Below, piece after piece: positions 48,011 to 57,498 of a stretch of 64,000 nt of DNA (positions are counted from its first letter, which is position 1; every line of letters begins with the position of its first letter). The DNA is from Shimia thalassica. GTDB lineage: Bacteria > Pseudomonadota > Alphaproteobacteria > Rhodobacterales > Rhodobacteraceae. The notes below the pieces were generated by a model. The model had not been told where the DNA came from. It did no database searches and saw nothing but the letters and a program-made list of their open reading frames with translations. The stretch is taken from NCBI RefSeq assembly GCF_001458215.1, contig NZ_CYTW01000006.1:161680-225679 (forward strand), read 5' to 3'. Position numbers and translations under genes: made by a program.

Positions 48011-49084
48011 ATGACAATCAGACAAACCAATGGCCGTGGACGCCGTTTTGACAGCGTTCTGGATACCGTAGGTGACACACCTGTTATCCGGCTGAACCGG
48101 ATCGCGCCGGATCACGTAAACATTTTCGTCAAGATGGAAGCGGCAAACCCTGCGGGCTCTGTCAAAGACCGGCTTGCCCTGAATATCATCGAAGCTGCCG
48201 AACGCGATGGCCGGTTGAAACCGGGTCAAACCGTGGTCGAGGCGACCTCGGGCAACACCGGCATCGGATTGGCGATGGTCTGTGCCGCCAAGGGGTATCC
48301 TTTGGTCATCACCATGTCAGAGGCCTTTTCTGTCGAACGCCGCCGGTTGATGCGGTTCTTTGGTGCCAAAGTTGTGCTGACTCCAAAAGCCGAAAAGGCA
48401 TTTGGCATGTATCAGAAAGCCATTGAGCTGGCCGACAAGAATGGGTGGTTTCTTGCCAGCCAGTTCGAGACCCCGGACAACGCTGACATCCATGAAAACA
48501 CGACGGCGCGCGAAATCCTTGCTGATTTCGAAGGTGAATCGCTGGACTATTGGGTCACTGGTTATGGCACCGGAGGCACGGTAGCCGGCGTTTCGCGGGT
48601 TTTGCGCGATCAAAGCCCTGAAACCAAGATCATCCTTGCCGAGCCCTCTAACGCGGCGCTTGTGTCTTCGGGTGAGGTGAACCCGCGAAATGACGCCCAT
48701 CAGGCCACAGAAGGCCACCCAGCGTTTCAGGCACACCCTGTACAGGGCTGGACCCCTGACTTTGTGCCTTTTGTCCTGCAAGAGGCGCTGGACAAAGGAT
48801 ACTACGACAGCCTGCTCAAGATCAACGGACCAGACGGAATTGCGTGGTCGCGCCGCTTGGCTGCTGAGGAAGGTATCTTTGTCGGCATTTCCGCCGGGGC
48901 GACACTCGCTGCGGCGATGGATGTGGCCAAAGATGCACCCGAGGGGTCAAATATCCTCGTGATGCTGCCAGACACAGGAGAGCGATATCTGTCGACACCT
49001 TTGTTTGAGGGCGTCGCAGAGGACATGAGTGACGAAGAGCGCGACATTTCCCGCTCGACCCCGGGTCAGCAGATGGCGGAGTAA
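48011..49084 (+). CDS. cysK: Cysteine synthase (O-acetylserine sulfhydrylase)
   Basis: PLP enzyme making cysteine from O-acetylserine and sulfide. 357 residues from the ATG at 48011 with GGAAGAG upstream. The PLP lysine is in NPAGSVKDRLAL near residue 50; EATSGNTGIGLAM is the substrate loop; TGYGTGGTVAGVSRVL binds the phosphate. It is longer than E. coli CysK (323) because of an N-terminal extension and a longer C-terminus. The family also contains cystathionine-beta-synthase-like members, so cysK is the best but not the only reading. Followed by a long hairpin. Confidence 0.88.
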   Translation: MTIRQTNGRGRRFDSVLDTVGDTPVIRLNRIAPDHVNIFVKMEAANPAGSVKDRLALNIIEAAERDGRLKPGQTVVEATSGNTGIGLAMVCAAKGYPLVITMSEAFSVERRRLMRFFGAKVVLTPKAEKAFGMYQKAIELADKNGWFLASQFETPDNADIHENTTAREILADFEGESLDYWVTGYGTGGTVAGVSRVLRDQSPETKIILAEPSNAALVSSGEVNPRNDAHQATEGHPAFQAHPVQGWTPDFVPFVLQEALDKGYYDSLLKINGPDGIAWSRRLAAEEGIFVGISAGATLAAAMDVAKDAPEGSNILVMLPDTGERYLSTPLFEGVAEDMSDEERDISRSTPGQQMAE

Positions 49085-49101
49085 CGCTTCTTAAATGCCA
49101 A

Positions 49102-49130
49102 GCAACAAAGCCGTGTGACGGCTTTGTTGC
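49102..49130 (+). terminator. Hairpin after cysK
   Basis: GCAACAAAGCCGT/ACGGCTTTGTTGC is a 13-bp perfect stem with a 3-nt loop, 18 bp after the cysK stop. No T-run follows, so termination is uncertain; it may protect the transcript end. Confidence 0.55.
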
Positions 49131-49186
49131 CCCAGACGGGTTTGTTAGGGTGCGCGCACCGCAGTTGCCTGTCAAAGAGATTCGAA

Positions 49187-49726
49187 ATGAAGTTTTCGTC
49201 CGGATTTATTTCCCGCACCCAAGAAATTTCAGACCTGTTTGAAAACACGTTTGCAACCTCTGAAGGCCCTGAAGAGGGGGCCTTGATCGCGGATTTTGTG
49301 CGGAACCTGATGTCCGGTTCCGCCAAGGAAGATCTGTACTGCTTTACCGCGCTGGAAGGGCCCGAGATCGTGGGTGGCATCTTTTTGTCACGGCTCACCT
49401 ATGCGCAGGAGGACCGTCAGGTCTTTATTCTGTCGCCCGTTGCGGTCACGCCGGCATGGCAAGGTAAAGGCGTCGGACAGCAGCTCATTTCATTTGGATT
49501 AAGTGAGTTGAGGCAAAACGGGATCGACTTTGTCACGACCTATGGTGACCCTGCGTTTTATTCCCGAGTGGGGTTTCGCCAAATCTCGGAGGAGTTTGCG
49601 CAGGCCCCCCTTGCGCTGTCGCAACCCGAAGGTTGGTTGGGCCAGTCACTTACAGCAAACAGCATGGACCCGATTTCAGGGCCTTGCACGTGCGTCCCGG
49701 CACTGAACAATCCTGACCTCTGGTAG
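49187..49726 (+). CDS. GNAT-family N-acetyltransferase
   Basis: 179 residues from the ATG at 49187. The acetyl-CoA pyrophosphate loop is PAWQGKGVGQQLISFGL (Q/RxxGxG/A), preceded by a beta-strand LSPVAVTP. A C-terminal FYSRVGFRQI block is typical of the YhbS-like group. Substrate unknown. It may share the preceding message with cysK. Confidence 0.88.
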   Translation: MKFSSGFISRTQEISDLFENTFATSEGPEEGALIADFVRNLMSGSAKEDLYCFTALEGPEIVGGIFLSRLTYAQEDRQVFILSPVAVTPAWQGKGVGQQLISFGLSELRQNGIDFVTTYGDPAFYSRVGFRQISEEFAQAPLALSQPEGWLGQSLTANSMDPISGPCTCVPALNNPDLW

Positions 49727-49803
49727 GCGAGAGCCTGCGGCGTTGGATAGAGCGTCGACGAGTCGTTTCACGCACCTGCTAAGGACGACACGCCCAAAAG
49801 CAA

Positions 49804-49827
49804 AAGGCCGCCCCGAAGGACGGCCTT
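49804..49827 (-). terminator. Terminator of rpmJ
   Basis: AAGGCCG/CGGCCTT stem with an inner region CCCCGAAGGA that pairs further. The minus strand ends TTTTGCTTTT. It is about 24 bp after the rpmJ stop. Confidence 0.75.
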
Positions 49828-49851
49828 AAAAATATCGCCAACTGTCGGGGC

Positions 49852-49977
49852 TTAACCCTGACGAGCCTTGAAGCGGCGTTGAGTCTTGTTGATGACATAA
49901 ACGCGGCCCTTGCGGCGCACAACACGGCAGTCGCGGTGACGCTGCTTCAGCGAGCGGAGCGAGTTCTTGACCTTCAT
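49852..49977 (-). CDS. rpmJ: 50S ribosomal protein L36, zinc-independent (C-minus) type
   Basis: 41-residue protein, very basic, starting [20 protein letters not shown] and continuing with the L36 core. Strong GAGGAG ribosome binding site. Only one cysteine (residue 17) is present, so the four-ligand zinc ribbon of the C-plus L36 is absent; this is the YkgO-like form used when zinc is low, or as the sole L36 in many alphaproteobacteria. Too short for usual ORF cut-offs. It lies next to tRNA-Val. Confidence 0.92.
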   Translation of the reverse strand: MKVKNSLRSLKQRHRDCRVVRRKGRVYVINKTQRRFKARQG

Positions 49978-50047
49978 GGTCTTCTCCTCAATTAGGCGCG
50001 ACATGCGCCGGGTTGAACGGGACCCCGTTGCCGGGGCTATGAATGAA

Positions 50048-50122
50048 TGGTGGGCGATACAAGGATCGAACTTGTGACCCCTTCGATGTCAACGAAGTGC
50101 TCTACCGCTGAGCTAATCGCCC
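50048..50122 (-). tRNA. tRNA-Val (anticodon GAC)
   Basis: The reverse complement folds as a standard cloverleaf: acceptor GGGCGAT paired with ATCGCCC, D-arm with GCTCAGCGGTAGAGC, anticodon stem CTTCG/CGAAG with loop TTGACAT, and T-loop GTTCGATCC. The CCA end is encoded (TGG on the plus strand at 50048-50050). Length 75 including CCA. The GAC anticodon reads GTC/GTT valine codons. Confidence 0.95.
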
Positions 50123-50276
50123 ACTCTGTCCAGTTTGGCTTCTCTGCCCCCCTTTAACAAAAGGGGGCGCGGAAATCCGCGCCGGTAGCGGGGTCTATAA
50201 AAGGAGTCGCGCAAAGGTTCAAGGGCTTTTGAACATGATATTTTTCGGGTTATATATTTAGTGGACTGGAGACACC

Positions 50277-51137
50277 ATGCCGAAGACCGCCTTTACTGTT
50301 CTAGAGCCTGATTGCAGATCTTCTGCAGTGGTTTTTGCCTCTCCGCACAGTGCTTGCGATTATCCAGAATGGTTCGTCCGGCGCAGCCTTTTAAATGCGC
50401 ACAGTATCCGAAGCTCGGAAGATGCCTTTGTAGACAGGCTTTTTGAGGCCGCTCCTCTTCATGGGGCCCCTTTCCTGAAAGCTGGCGCCCCGCGTGCCTT
50501 TCTGGACTTGAACAGATCAGTAGACGAGCTGGACCCGGCCCTGATCAAGGGGGTGCGCAAGGTGGGGCATAATCCGCGCGTGGCGTCCGGGTTGGGCGTG
50601 ATCCCCCGTGTGGTTGCCAACGGCAGACCCATTTATAGCGGCAAACTTTCTTTGGAAGAGGCAAACAGACGGATTGATTCGTATTGGCGCCCCTATCATG
50701 CGCGCCTACAGCAGCTTTTGAATGAATCGATCGATATGTTTGGACGGGCTGTTCTAATCGATTGCCATTCGATGCCAAACGAAGCTCTTGATAGTATGGC
50801 GCATGCGGGACGAACACGCCCTGACATCGTACTCGGGGATCGGTTCGGCGCTTCGAGCGATAGCGAAATCGTGGATTTGATCGAGGACGCGTTTCTTGGC
50901 GCAGGTCTGAACATCACCCGTAATACACCTTTTGCGGGGGCGTATGTCACACAGCACTATGGCCGTCCGTCGCGAAAACAACATGCTGTCCAGATCGAGA
51001 TCAACCGTTCCCTTTATATGGATGAGGCACGAATCGAGCCGCGGTCAGATTTTGCAGAATTCCAAAATCTTCTGGCGACGGTCATTGGCAAAATCGCTGA
51101 AATCGGCAGGCCTGGACAAAGGTTGGCTGCCGAATAA
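50277..51137 (+). CDS. N-formylglutamate amidohydrolase-like protein
   Basis: Zinc-dependent deformylase of 286 residues. The family motifs are ASPHSACDYP (metal His), RAFLDLNRSVDELD and a central IDCHSMPNEA. Enzymes of this fold release glutamate and formate from N-formylglutamate at the end of histidine breakdown, but no hut genes are here and some members act on other acyl-amino acids. The stop is 1 bp from the convergent dinB stop. Confidence 0.88.
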   Translation: MPKTAFTVLEPDCRSSAVVFASPHSACDYPEWFVRRSLLNAHSIRSSEDAFVDRLFEAAPLHGAPFLKAGAPRAFLDLNRSVDELDPALIKGVRKVGHNPRVASGLGVIPRVVANGRPIYSGKLSLEEANRRIDSYWRPYHARLQQLLNESIDMFGRAVLIDCHSMPNEALDSMAHAGRTRPDIVLGDRFGASSDSEIVDLIEDAFLGAGLNITRNTPFAGAYVTQHYGRPSRKQHAVQIEINRSLYMDEARIEPRSDFAEFQNLLATVIGKIAEIGRPGQRLAAE

Positions 51138-51138
51138 G

Positions 51139-52392
51139 TCAGCGCATCGCACGTCCCTTGAGAATCGCACTGGTGCCGAACTTTTTGCGTATCTCATCCG
51201 TGGCGCGTTCGGCTTTGCGGCGTTTGTGCGCTTCCGGATCAAGAAGATCATTCGACAAATCAGCCTGAGTTTCCGCGACCAGATCCGAAAGACCCACACC
51301 CAACAGGCGATAAGGGCCCTGATCGCCGACCTGATCAAAAAGACCGCGCGCGGTTTGGTAAATCGAATCGGCCATTTGCGTTGCATCCCGCAAAGCCACG
51401 CGTCTGGAGATCAGGCTGTGGTTCGAGCGTTTCAATTTAAGTGTCACGACCCGCCCGGCCTTGGATTTGGCTTTGGCACGGTCTGAGACCTTTTCGGCTA
51501 AACGCCACAAGTGACCATCCAGAATGTCGTCGCTGCTGGTGTCTTCATAGAAGGTGGTTTCGTTGCTGATGCTTTTCATCGGAGCATGAGCCGAGACGCG
51601 CCGCTTGTCCTGGCCCCGCGCAAGATACCACAGGCGGGTGCCCATAGAGCCGAATCGTTCCGATAGGTCCCGTTCGTCCCAGCGCAGCAAATCAGCAAAA
51701 GACCGAATCCCAGCTTTATCAAGGGATGCCTGCGCCGCGGGGCCAATGCCCCAGATCAATCTGACGGGCTTGTCATACAGAAATTCGGCTGTTTCGGCTT
51801 TGCCGATAACAGAGAATCCGCGTGGCTTTTCCAGATCAGATGCCACTTTGGCGAGGAATTTGTTGTGGCTCAGACCAATAGACCCCGTAAGACCCAATTC
51901 GTCCTTCATGCGTTTGACCAACCTTGCCAGCATCGCGGCGGGCGGTGCCCCATGCAGTTTTGCGGTCCCTGTGAGATCCATGAACGCTTCGTCCAGCGAA
52001 AGGGGTTCAACGTCAGGGGTGAGCTCATCCATCATTTTGCGAATGTCCCGCGAAATGTCCGCATAAACGTCCATACGCGGTTTCACCACCACGGCATCCG
52101 GACACAGTTTGAGAGCCTGGAACATTGGCATAGCGGACCGCACGCCCCGAATTCTGGCCACGTAACACGCGGTTGAAACCACGCCACGCCTTCCGCCACC
52201 AATGATGACGGGTTTGTCGCGGATATCCGGGTTGTCCCGCTTTTCAACGCTGGCGTAAAAGGCGTCGCAATCCATATGTGCGATGGACAGGTCAAACAGT
52301 TCCGGGTGATGTTTGACACGCAAGCTGCCACAGGCCGGGCACCGGCCCGGGGCGTCAAAGGTTGTGATGCAATCGCGGCAAAGGGCAGGCAT
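51139..52392 (-). CDS. dinB: DNA polymerase IV with N-terminal zinc ribbon
   Basis: Y-family translesion polymerase of 417 residues. The core starts near residue 37 with IAHMDCDAFYASVEKRDNPD, including the first catalytic Asp; LSLDEAFMDL has the Asp-Glu pair. HhH regions LIWGIGPAAQASLDKAG and RSFADLLRWDERDL follow. Unlike E. coli DinB, the N-terminus has an added C4 zinc ribbon, CRDC followed by CPACG. The C-terminus has no obvious clamp-binding motif. Confidence 0.93.
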   Translation of the reverse strand: MPALCRDCITTFDAPGRCPACGSLRVKHHPELFDLSIAHMDCDAFYASVEKRDNPDIRDKPVIIGGGRRGVVSTACYVARIRGVRSAMPMFQALKLCPDAVVVKPRMDVYADISRDIRKMMDELTPDVEPLSLDEAFMDLTGTAKLHGAPPAAMLARLVKRMKDELGLTGSIGLSHNKFLAKVASDLEKPRGFSVIGKAETAEFLYDKPVRLIWGIGPAAQASLDKAGIRSFADLLRWDERDLSERFGSMGTRLWYLARGQDKRRVSAHAPMKSISNETTFYEDTSSDDILDGHLWRLAEKVSDRAKAKSKAGRVVTLKLKRSNHSLISRRVALRDATQMADSIYQTARGLFDQVGDQGPYRLLGVGLSDLVAETQADLSNDLLDPEAHKRRKAERATDEIRKKFGTSAILKGRAMR

Positions 52393-52425
52393 GGTCAGAC
52401 TGGTATTATCTAAAGGTGGGTCAAG

Positions 52426-52860
52426 ATGAGTGTATCATCTGCGGGCAGAGACGACACTGCCTTTCACGGGGCTAAGATTGCGCTCTTTGTCGGGGCCAAG
52501 TTGATTACAATTCTAAGAGACGAAGACCGCGACATCCCCTGGCCGGGTCATTGGGATATGCCGGGGGGTGGTCGAGAGGGGGACGAAACCGGGCTCGCTT
52601 GTGTGTTACGTGAAACACAAGAAGAGCTGGGGTTGGTCATTCCCGCGACGACGCCAAACTGGGGAAGGATCTATTGGAAGCGTGGAGTGGCCTTTTGGTT
52701 CTTTGCCGCGCATTTGCCCGCCTCAGCAGAAAAGGACATTGTGTTTGGCGCGGAAGGGCAACGGTGGGAACTGATTGATCCGATGTCCTATCTCAAACAC
52801 CCCAAAGCGATTCCACAGTTCCAGTCGCGCCTTGCCGACTATTTGGCGGGTGCGTCCTGA
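52426..52860 (+). CDS. NUDIX hydrolase
   Basis: Nucleoside-diphosphate-linked hydrolase of 144 residues. The Nudix box reads GGREGDETGLACVLRETQEE plus LGL (about residues 47-70), matching Gx5Ex7REUxEExGU. Substrate unknown. The 33-bp divergent spacing to dinB suggests a shared regulatory region, and a repair or nucleotide-pool role is possible. Confidence 0.9.
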   Translation: MSVSSAGRDDTAFHGAKIALFVGAKLITILRDEDRDIPWPGHWDMPGGGREGDETGLACVLRETQEELGLVIPATTPNWGRIYWKRGVAFWFFAAHLPASAEKDIVFGAEGQRWELIDPMSYLKHPKAIPQFQSRLADYLAGAS

Positions 52861-52883
52861 ACGCGTGATGCCGCGTTCAGGAC
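52854..52883 (+). terminator. Hairpin overlapping the Nudix stop
   Basis: GTCCTGAACGCG/CGCGTTCAGGAC, a 12-bp perfect stem with a 6-nt loop that includes the stop codon of the Nudix gene, followed by CTTTGATCGCTTT. Weak T-run. Confidence 0.55.
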
Positions 52884-52941
52884 CTTTGATCGCTTTGTAG
52901 TTCACACAACATGGGCGTTCGAATGCTGCGCGGTCGTTTTC

Positions 52942-53637
52942 TTAAAGCGCGGCCAGCTCGTCCACGATGGATTGGGCGGCGGCCCGTGGGTCCTCGGCCT
53001 GCCAGATGGGGCGGCCTACGACGATGTGATCCGCGCCGTCTGAAATTGCACTGGCAGGGGTTGCGACACGCTTTTGATCTCCCAACGCGGCGCCTGCGGG
53101 GCGCACACCGGGTGTTACGATCAATTTGCCGTTTGCTTCGGGCAGTGCCCGGATAAGCGCGGCTTCTTGTGGCGAAGCAATCACGCCATCAGCGCCTGCA
53201 TCAAACGCGCGGCCTGCGCGTTCCTGAACAAGATCTCTAATTTCGCCGTCCTTAATCAGGGCCCCATCCAGATCGTTGCGATCAAGCGAGGTCAAAATCG
53301 TGACTGCAAGAATTTTGAGGTCTTTTCCCGAAGCCCCCTCTTTGGCGGCTTTGACAACATACGGATCGCCATGAACGGTCAGAAAATCGAGGTCGAATTG
53401 CGCAAGCCCGCGCACGGCATTTTCAACCGTTGCGCCAATATCGAAGAGTTTCATGTCGAGGAAAATGCGTTTGCCGTGTTCCTGCTTTAACTCGTTGGCC
53501 AAAGCAAGGCCGCCACCGGTCAACATCCCAAGGCCGATTTTGTAAAAGGCAGTAGTGTCGCCCAGTTTTTCGGCCAATTGCAGACCTTGCAAGGCATTGG
53601 GCACGTCAAGTGCCACGATCAGACGGTCGTCGGACAT
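52942..53637 (-). CDS. pyrF: Orotidine 5'-phosphate decarboxylase
   Basis: Last step of UMP synthesis. 231 residues beginning MSDDRLIVALDVPNA. The catalytic DxKxxD tetrad is in FLDMKLFDIGATVENA near residue 60. C-terminal phosphate-binding VTPGVRPAG and IVVGRPIWQAEDP fit the family. Alone on its strand; the gap of 109 bp upstream shows no gene. Confidence 0.96.
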   Translation of the reverse strand: MSDDRLIVALDVPNALQGLQLAEKLGDTTAFYKIGLGMLTGGGLALANELKQEHGKRIFLDMKLFDIGATVENAVRGLAQFDLDFLTVHGDPYVVKAAKEGASGKDLKILAVTILTSLDRNDLDGALIKDGEIRDLVQERAGRAFDAGADGVIASPQEAALIRALPEANGKLIVTPGVRPAGAALGDQKRVATPASAISDGADHIVVGRPIWQAEDPRAAAQSIVDELAAL

Positions 53638-53746
53638 AGAGCGATCCTTTTAGAAACAAGCTGTGCCTGTCCTAATCCTCTGCCCCTGTCTGCGCAAGCG
53701 ACTGTGCGATGTCGCTTGTCGTTAAAGAGATTTGGACAACCGCTGA

Positions 53747-54028
53747 TTAAGCGGCCAGCCCCTCGGGAGCCCCGATCATACGCTTGGCAAACGTGATGAC
53801 TTCACGGCCACTGCGAAATTCCGGCATACGGCGCAGTTGACGCAGTGCATCGTGAACAAACATCAACCTTTGGCTTTGTGCGGGATGTTCGGCCAAAGCG
53901 TCCGCTTTAAGCAGGCAGGTAAAGTGCGTCTGGTTGTTTTGATCCGTGTGGAAGGTGACCTGCGCGACTGAAACGCCGACTGAAGGATCGGTGTGCTGTT
54001 GGGACATTTCGATTTCTACGATCTTCAT
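53747..54028 (-). CDS. Small protein of unknown function
   Basis: 93 residues, MKIVEIEMSQQHTDPSVGVSV. No motif that I recognise; mixed alpha/beta composition with a helical C-terminus (LRQLRRMPEFRSGREVITFA). No signal or membrane segment. It is preceded by AGGAGG on its strand. Divergent from clpB, sharing the upstream region with its heat-shock-like promoter. Confidence 0.75.
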   Translation of the reverse strand: MKIVEIEMSQQHTDPSVGVSVAQVTFHTDQNNQTHFTCLLKADALAEHPAQSQRLMFVHDALRQLRRMPEFRSGREVITFAKRMIGAPEGLAA

Positions 54029-54129
54029 ATGAACCTCCTATTTGCTGCTCATTCACAATCAAACCCAAAGAAGTGGGCAAATTGTGGCGGGATTGGAACC
54101 AATCAAAGATATCTTTTCTGCGGCACTAT

Positions 54130-54158
54130 CTTGAAATGACACATCGACACTTCCATCT
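54130..54158 (+). promoter_or_regulatory. Heat-shock (sigma-32-like) promoter of clpB
   Basis: CTTGAAA at 54130-54136, then 14 nt, then TTCCATCT at 54151-54158, resembling the sigma-32 consensus CTTGAAA-N11-17-CCCCATNT. It lies about 80 bp upstream of the clpB start. It matches clpB's expected regulation, but no transcript is known here. Confidence 0.6.
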
Positions 54159-54237
54159 CGTTAATGAGGCCCAAAAAGGGGGCGCGCTGCAGAGCGGGCG
54201 TTTCCATCGATAGGGCGCTTATAAGAGGAGAATAACC

Positions 54238-56853
54238 ATGGACTTGAGTAAGTTCACGGAGCGGTCGCGCGGTTTCGTACAATCCGCTCAAACAATTGCC
54301 ATGCGGGAAAACCACCAGCGCATGGTGCCGGAACACATTCTAAAAGCACTGATGGACGATGAGCAGGGCCTTGCGGCCAATCTTATCACGCGCGCGGGCG
54401 GAAACGCCGAACGCGTTCGCGAAGCCGTCGATCTGGCGATGACCAAGATTCCCCAAGTGAGCGGGGACACAGGTCAGCCATATCTCGATAACGCCACAGT
54501 CAAAGTTCTGACCGAAGCAGAAAAAATCGCCAAAAAAGCGGGTGATTCTTTTGTACCTGTCGAGCGCATTTTGATGGCGCTTGTTATGGTAAAGTCGAAG
54601 GCAAAAGACGCCTTGGATGCGGGATCCGTAAATGCGCAGGCGCTGAACACTGCCATCAATGACATCCGCAAAGGCCGCACCGCAGACAGTGCATCAGCCG
54701 AAGAAGGCTATGATGCCCTCAAGAAATATGCGCGTGATCTGACCGAAGCAGCAGAGCAAGGCAAAATTGACCCGATTATTGGTCGGGACGACGAGATTCG
54801 CCGCGCGATGCAGGTTCTGAGCCGCCGCACCAAGAACAACCCTGTTCTGATTGGTGAGCCGGGCGTCGGTAAAACGGCGATCGCAGAAGGCATGGCCCTT
54901 CGTATCGTCAACGGTGACGTGCCTGAATCTTTACGGAACAAAAAGCTGCTATCGCTGGATATGGGGGCCTTGATTGCAGGCGCCAAATATCGCGGTGAAT
55001 TCGAAGAACGCCTGAAAGCCGTGCTGACCGAAGTAACCGAGGCCGCCGGCGAGATTATTCTGTTCATCGACGAGATGCACACGCTTGTGGGTGCCGGAAA
55101 ATCTGATGGCGCAATGGATGCGGCGAACCTGATCAAACCTGCGCTGGCGCGAGGCGAGTTGCATTGTATCGGTGCGACCACGCTGGACGAATACCGCAAG
55201 TACGTTGAAAAAGACGCGGCATTGGCCCGCCGTTTTCAGCCCGTTGTCGTAGAAGAGCCGACCGTGGAAGACACGATCTCGATCCTGCGCGGCATCAAGG
55301 AAAAGTACGAGCTGCACCACGGTGTCCGTATTTCTGATGCGGCTCTGGTGGCGGCCTCGACGCTGTCGCACCGCTATATCACGGACCGCTTTTTGCCGGA
55401 CAAGGCCATCGATCTGGTCGATGAGGCCGCGTCTCGCTTGCGTATGGAAGTCGACTCAAAACCGGAAGAACTGGACGCGCTTGATCGTCAAATCTTGCAG
55501 ATGCAGATTGAAGAAGAAGCGCTGAAGCTTGAAGATGACCAAGCCTCGAAAGACCGCTTGGAAACGCTTCAAAAAGATCTTGCCGATCTTCAGGAGAAAT
55601 CTTCCGAAATGACTGCCACATGGCAGGCTGGACGCGATAAGTTGGCTTCGGCCCGCGATATCAAAGAACAGCTGGATCAGGCACGTGCGGATCTTGTCAT
55701 CGCCAAACGCGAGGGCAATCTCGCCAAAGCTGGTGAGCTGTCATACGGCGTGATCCCGGATCTCGAGAAAAAGCTTGCCGAGGCTGAAGAAGTCGGTTCC
55801 GACATGACCGTCGAAGAGGCGGTACGCCCCGAGCAGATCGCTTTGGTCGTTGAGCGTTGGACCGGAATTCCGACGTCCAAAATGCTTGAAGGCGAACGTG
55901 ACAAGCTTTTGCGGATGGAAGATGATCTGCATCGACGTGTGATTGGCCAGAACAAGGCGGTCACGGCCGTTGCGAACGCTGTACGTCGTGCGCGCGCGGG
56001 TCTGAACGACGAAAATCGTCCCTTGGGATCGTTCCTGTTCCTCGGACCAACTGGCGTCGGGAAAACCGAGCTGACCAAAGCTGTGGCAGAGTTTCTGTTT
56101 GACGATGACAACGCGATGGTGCGCGTTGATATGTCAGAGTTTATGGAGAAGCACTCTGTCGCGCGTCTGATCGGAGCGCCTCCCGGCTATGTCGGGTATG
56201 ATGAAGGGGGCGTTCTGACCGAAGCGGTTCGGCGCCGTCCGTATCAGGTTGTCTTGTTCGATGAGGTCGAGAAGGCGCATCCGGATGTCTTCAACGTTCT
56301 GCTTCAGGTTCTGGACGATGGTGTTCTGACCGACGGTCAGGGTCGCAAGGTGGACTTTAAGCAGACATTGATCATCCTGACGTCAAACCTTGGGGCGCAA
56401 TCGCTCTCGCAATTGCCAGAAGGCGCGGATGCGGCTGATGCAAGGCGGGATGTCATGGACGCTGTGCGGGCGCACTTCCGCCCAGAGTTCCTGAACCGGC
56501 TGGACGAAACGATCATTTTTGATCGACTGGCGCGGGCTGATATGGACGGTATCGTCGATATCCAGCTGTCGCTTTTGAAAAAACGTCTGGCAGGCCGCAA
56601 GATCGACTTGGTGCTAGAAGACAGCGCGAAGCAATGGTTGGCCGATGAAGGCTACGACCCTGTTTTCGGCGCACGACCTTTGAAACGCGTGATCCAGCGC
56701 GCGTTGCAAAACCCGCTGGCCGAAGCGCTGTTGTCTGGTGACATCAAAGACGGAGAGACCATCCCGATCAGGGCTGGCACCGAGGGTCTGATTATCGGCG
56801 ATCGCGTCGGCACGTCGGACCGAAACAAGCCAGATGATGCCGTTGTGCATTGA
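54238..56853 (+). CDS. clpB: ATP-dependent chaperone ClpB
   Basis: Hexameric disaggregase working with DnaK. 871 residues with the ClpB layout: N-domain (residues 1-150), AAA-1 with Walker [10 protein letters not shown] near residue 204, the middle coiled-coil (about 410-525), and AAA-2 with [12 protein letters not shown] near 605 and [12 protein letters not shown]. No IGF loop for ClpP is seen, as expected for ClpB. The C-terminus ends [11 protein letters not shown], and this DNA is copied nearby at 57677-57693. Followed by a terminator. Confidence 0.97.
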   Translation: MDLSKFTERSRGFVQSAQTIAMRENHQRMVPEHILKALMDDEQGLAANLITRAGGNAERVREAVDLAMTKIPQVSGDTGQPYLDNATVKVLTEAEKIAKKAGDSFVPVERILMALVMVKSKAKDALDAGSVNAQALNTAINDIRKGRTADSASAEEGYDALKKYARDLTEAAEQGKIDPIIGRDDEIRRAMQVLSRRTKNNPVLIGEPGVGKTAIAEGMALRIVNGDVPESLRNKKLLSLDMGALIAGAKYRGEFEERLKAVLTEVTEAAGEIILFIDEMHTLVGAGKSDGAMDAANLIKPALARGELHCIGATTLDEYRKYVEKDAALARRFQPVVVEEPTVEDTISILRGIKEKYELHHGVRISDAALVAASTLSHRYITDRFLPDKAIDLVDEAASRLRMEVDSKPEELDALDRQILQMQIEEEALKLEDDQASKDRLETLQKDLADLQEKSSEMTATWQAGRDKLASARDIKEQLDQARADLVIAKREGNLAKAGELSYGVIPDLEKKLAEAEEVGSDMTVEEAVRPEQIALVVERWTGIPTSKMLEGERDKLLRMEDDLHRRVIGQNKAVTAVANAVRRARAGLNDENRPLGSFLFLGPTGVGKTELTKAVAEFLFDDDNAMVRVDMSEFMEKHSVARLIGAPPGYVGYDEGGVLTEAVRRRPYQVVLFDEVEKAHPDVFNVLLQVLDDGVLTDGQGRKVDFKQTLIILTSNLGAQSLSQLPEGADAADARRDVMDAVRAHFRPEFLNRLDETIIFDRLARADMDGIVDIQLSLLKKRLAGRKIDLVLEDSAKQWLADEGYDPVFGARPLKRVIQRALQNPLAEALLSGDIKDGETIPIRAGTEGLIIGDRVGTSDRNKPDDAVVH

Positions 56854-56871
56854 TCTTATTTAAAACTCTTT

Positions 56872-56894
56872 GAGCCCGCCCTTGTGGCGGGCTC
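56872..56894 (+). terminator. Terminator of clpB
   Basis: GAGCCCGCC/GGCGGGCTC 9-bp perfect stem with a 5-nt loop, followed by TTCCTTTC, 18 bp after the clpB stop. Confidence 0.8.
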
Positions 56895-56979
56895 TTCCTT
56901 TCACGGAATGACACTTATTTGCACTCTTCCTGGAGGTGATGGGAAGTCATTTCTTAGAGACAATAAGTTGAAGTAATTT

Positions 56980-57432
56980 GTGTTTCTGGCCGCCTGTGCC
57001 ACAGTCACCAAGGGCACAAGCGAAGATGTTCATTTCGGTTCCCATCCCAGCGGGCTTGACGTCGAAATGTCCCATGGAATGCGTTGCACGACACCTTGCC
57101 AACTCAAGGTATCCCGTAAAGAGAGCTTTGTCGCAACGTTCAAACGGGGAAATGACAAGCGAACGATCGTAATCGAAACCCGTATGCGTGGTTCTGGAGG
57201 CGCGGCGCTGGCTGGAAACATTCTGGTCGGCGGGATCGTCGGCATCGGTGTAGATGCCGCAACCGGCTCGACTCTCGATCATGTGCCCAATCCGGCTATC
57301 GCGGATTTCGGACGCCCGCAATCAGAGCAACTCACCGCAGATGAGTTCGTCCGCCAAGAGCGCGAGAACTACAACACCAAGGTGGAATCAGAAGAAACAA
57401 ACAAGGCTGAATCTGGCGCAAGAGAAGGTTGA
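56980..57432 (+). CDS. Lipoprotein-like protein with a defective signal peptide
   Basis: From a GTG at 56980 the product is 150 residues and begins with a lipobox-like LAAC only 5 residues after the start, too short for a signal peptide. Just upstream in frame is TTG AAG TAA TTT, as if a former MKK start had become M-K-stop. The rest is intact: ATVTKGTSEDVHF followed by a PEGA-like domain with CTTPCQLKV, a glycine-rich hydrophobic span GGAALAGNILVGGIVGIGV, and an acidic tail. It is probably a decayed lipoprotein gene, or one with an unrecognised start. Confidence 0.6.
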   Translation: MFLAACATVTKGTSEDVHFGSHPSGLDVEMSHGMRCTTPCQLKVSRKESFVATFKRGNDKRTIVIETRMRGSGGAALAGNILVGGIVGIGVDAATGSTLDHVPNPAIADFGRPQSEQLTADEFVRQERENYNTKVESEETNKAESGAREG

Positions 57433-57498
57433 GTTCAGGGCGCCTGGGCTCTTACTGCCGAAGATGCCAATCGAAACTCTCTGCAGCTTCCATCAGAA

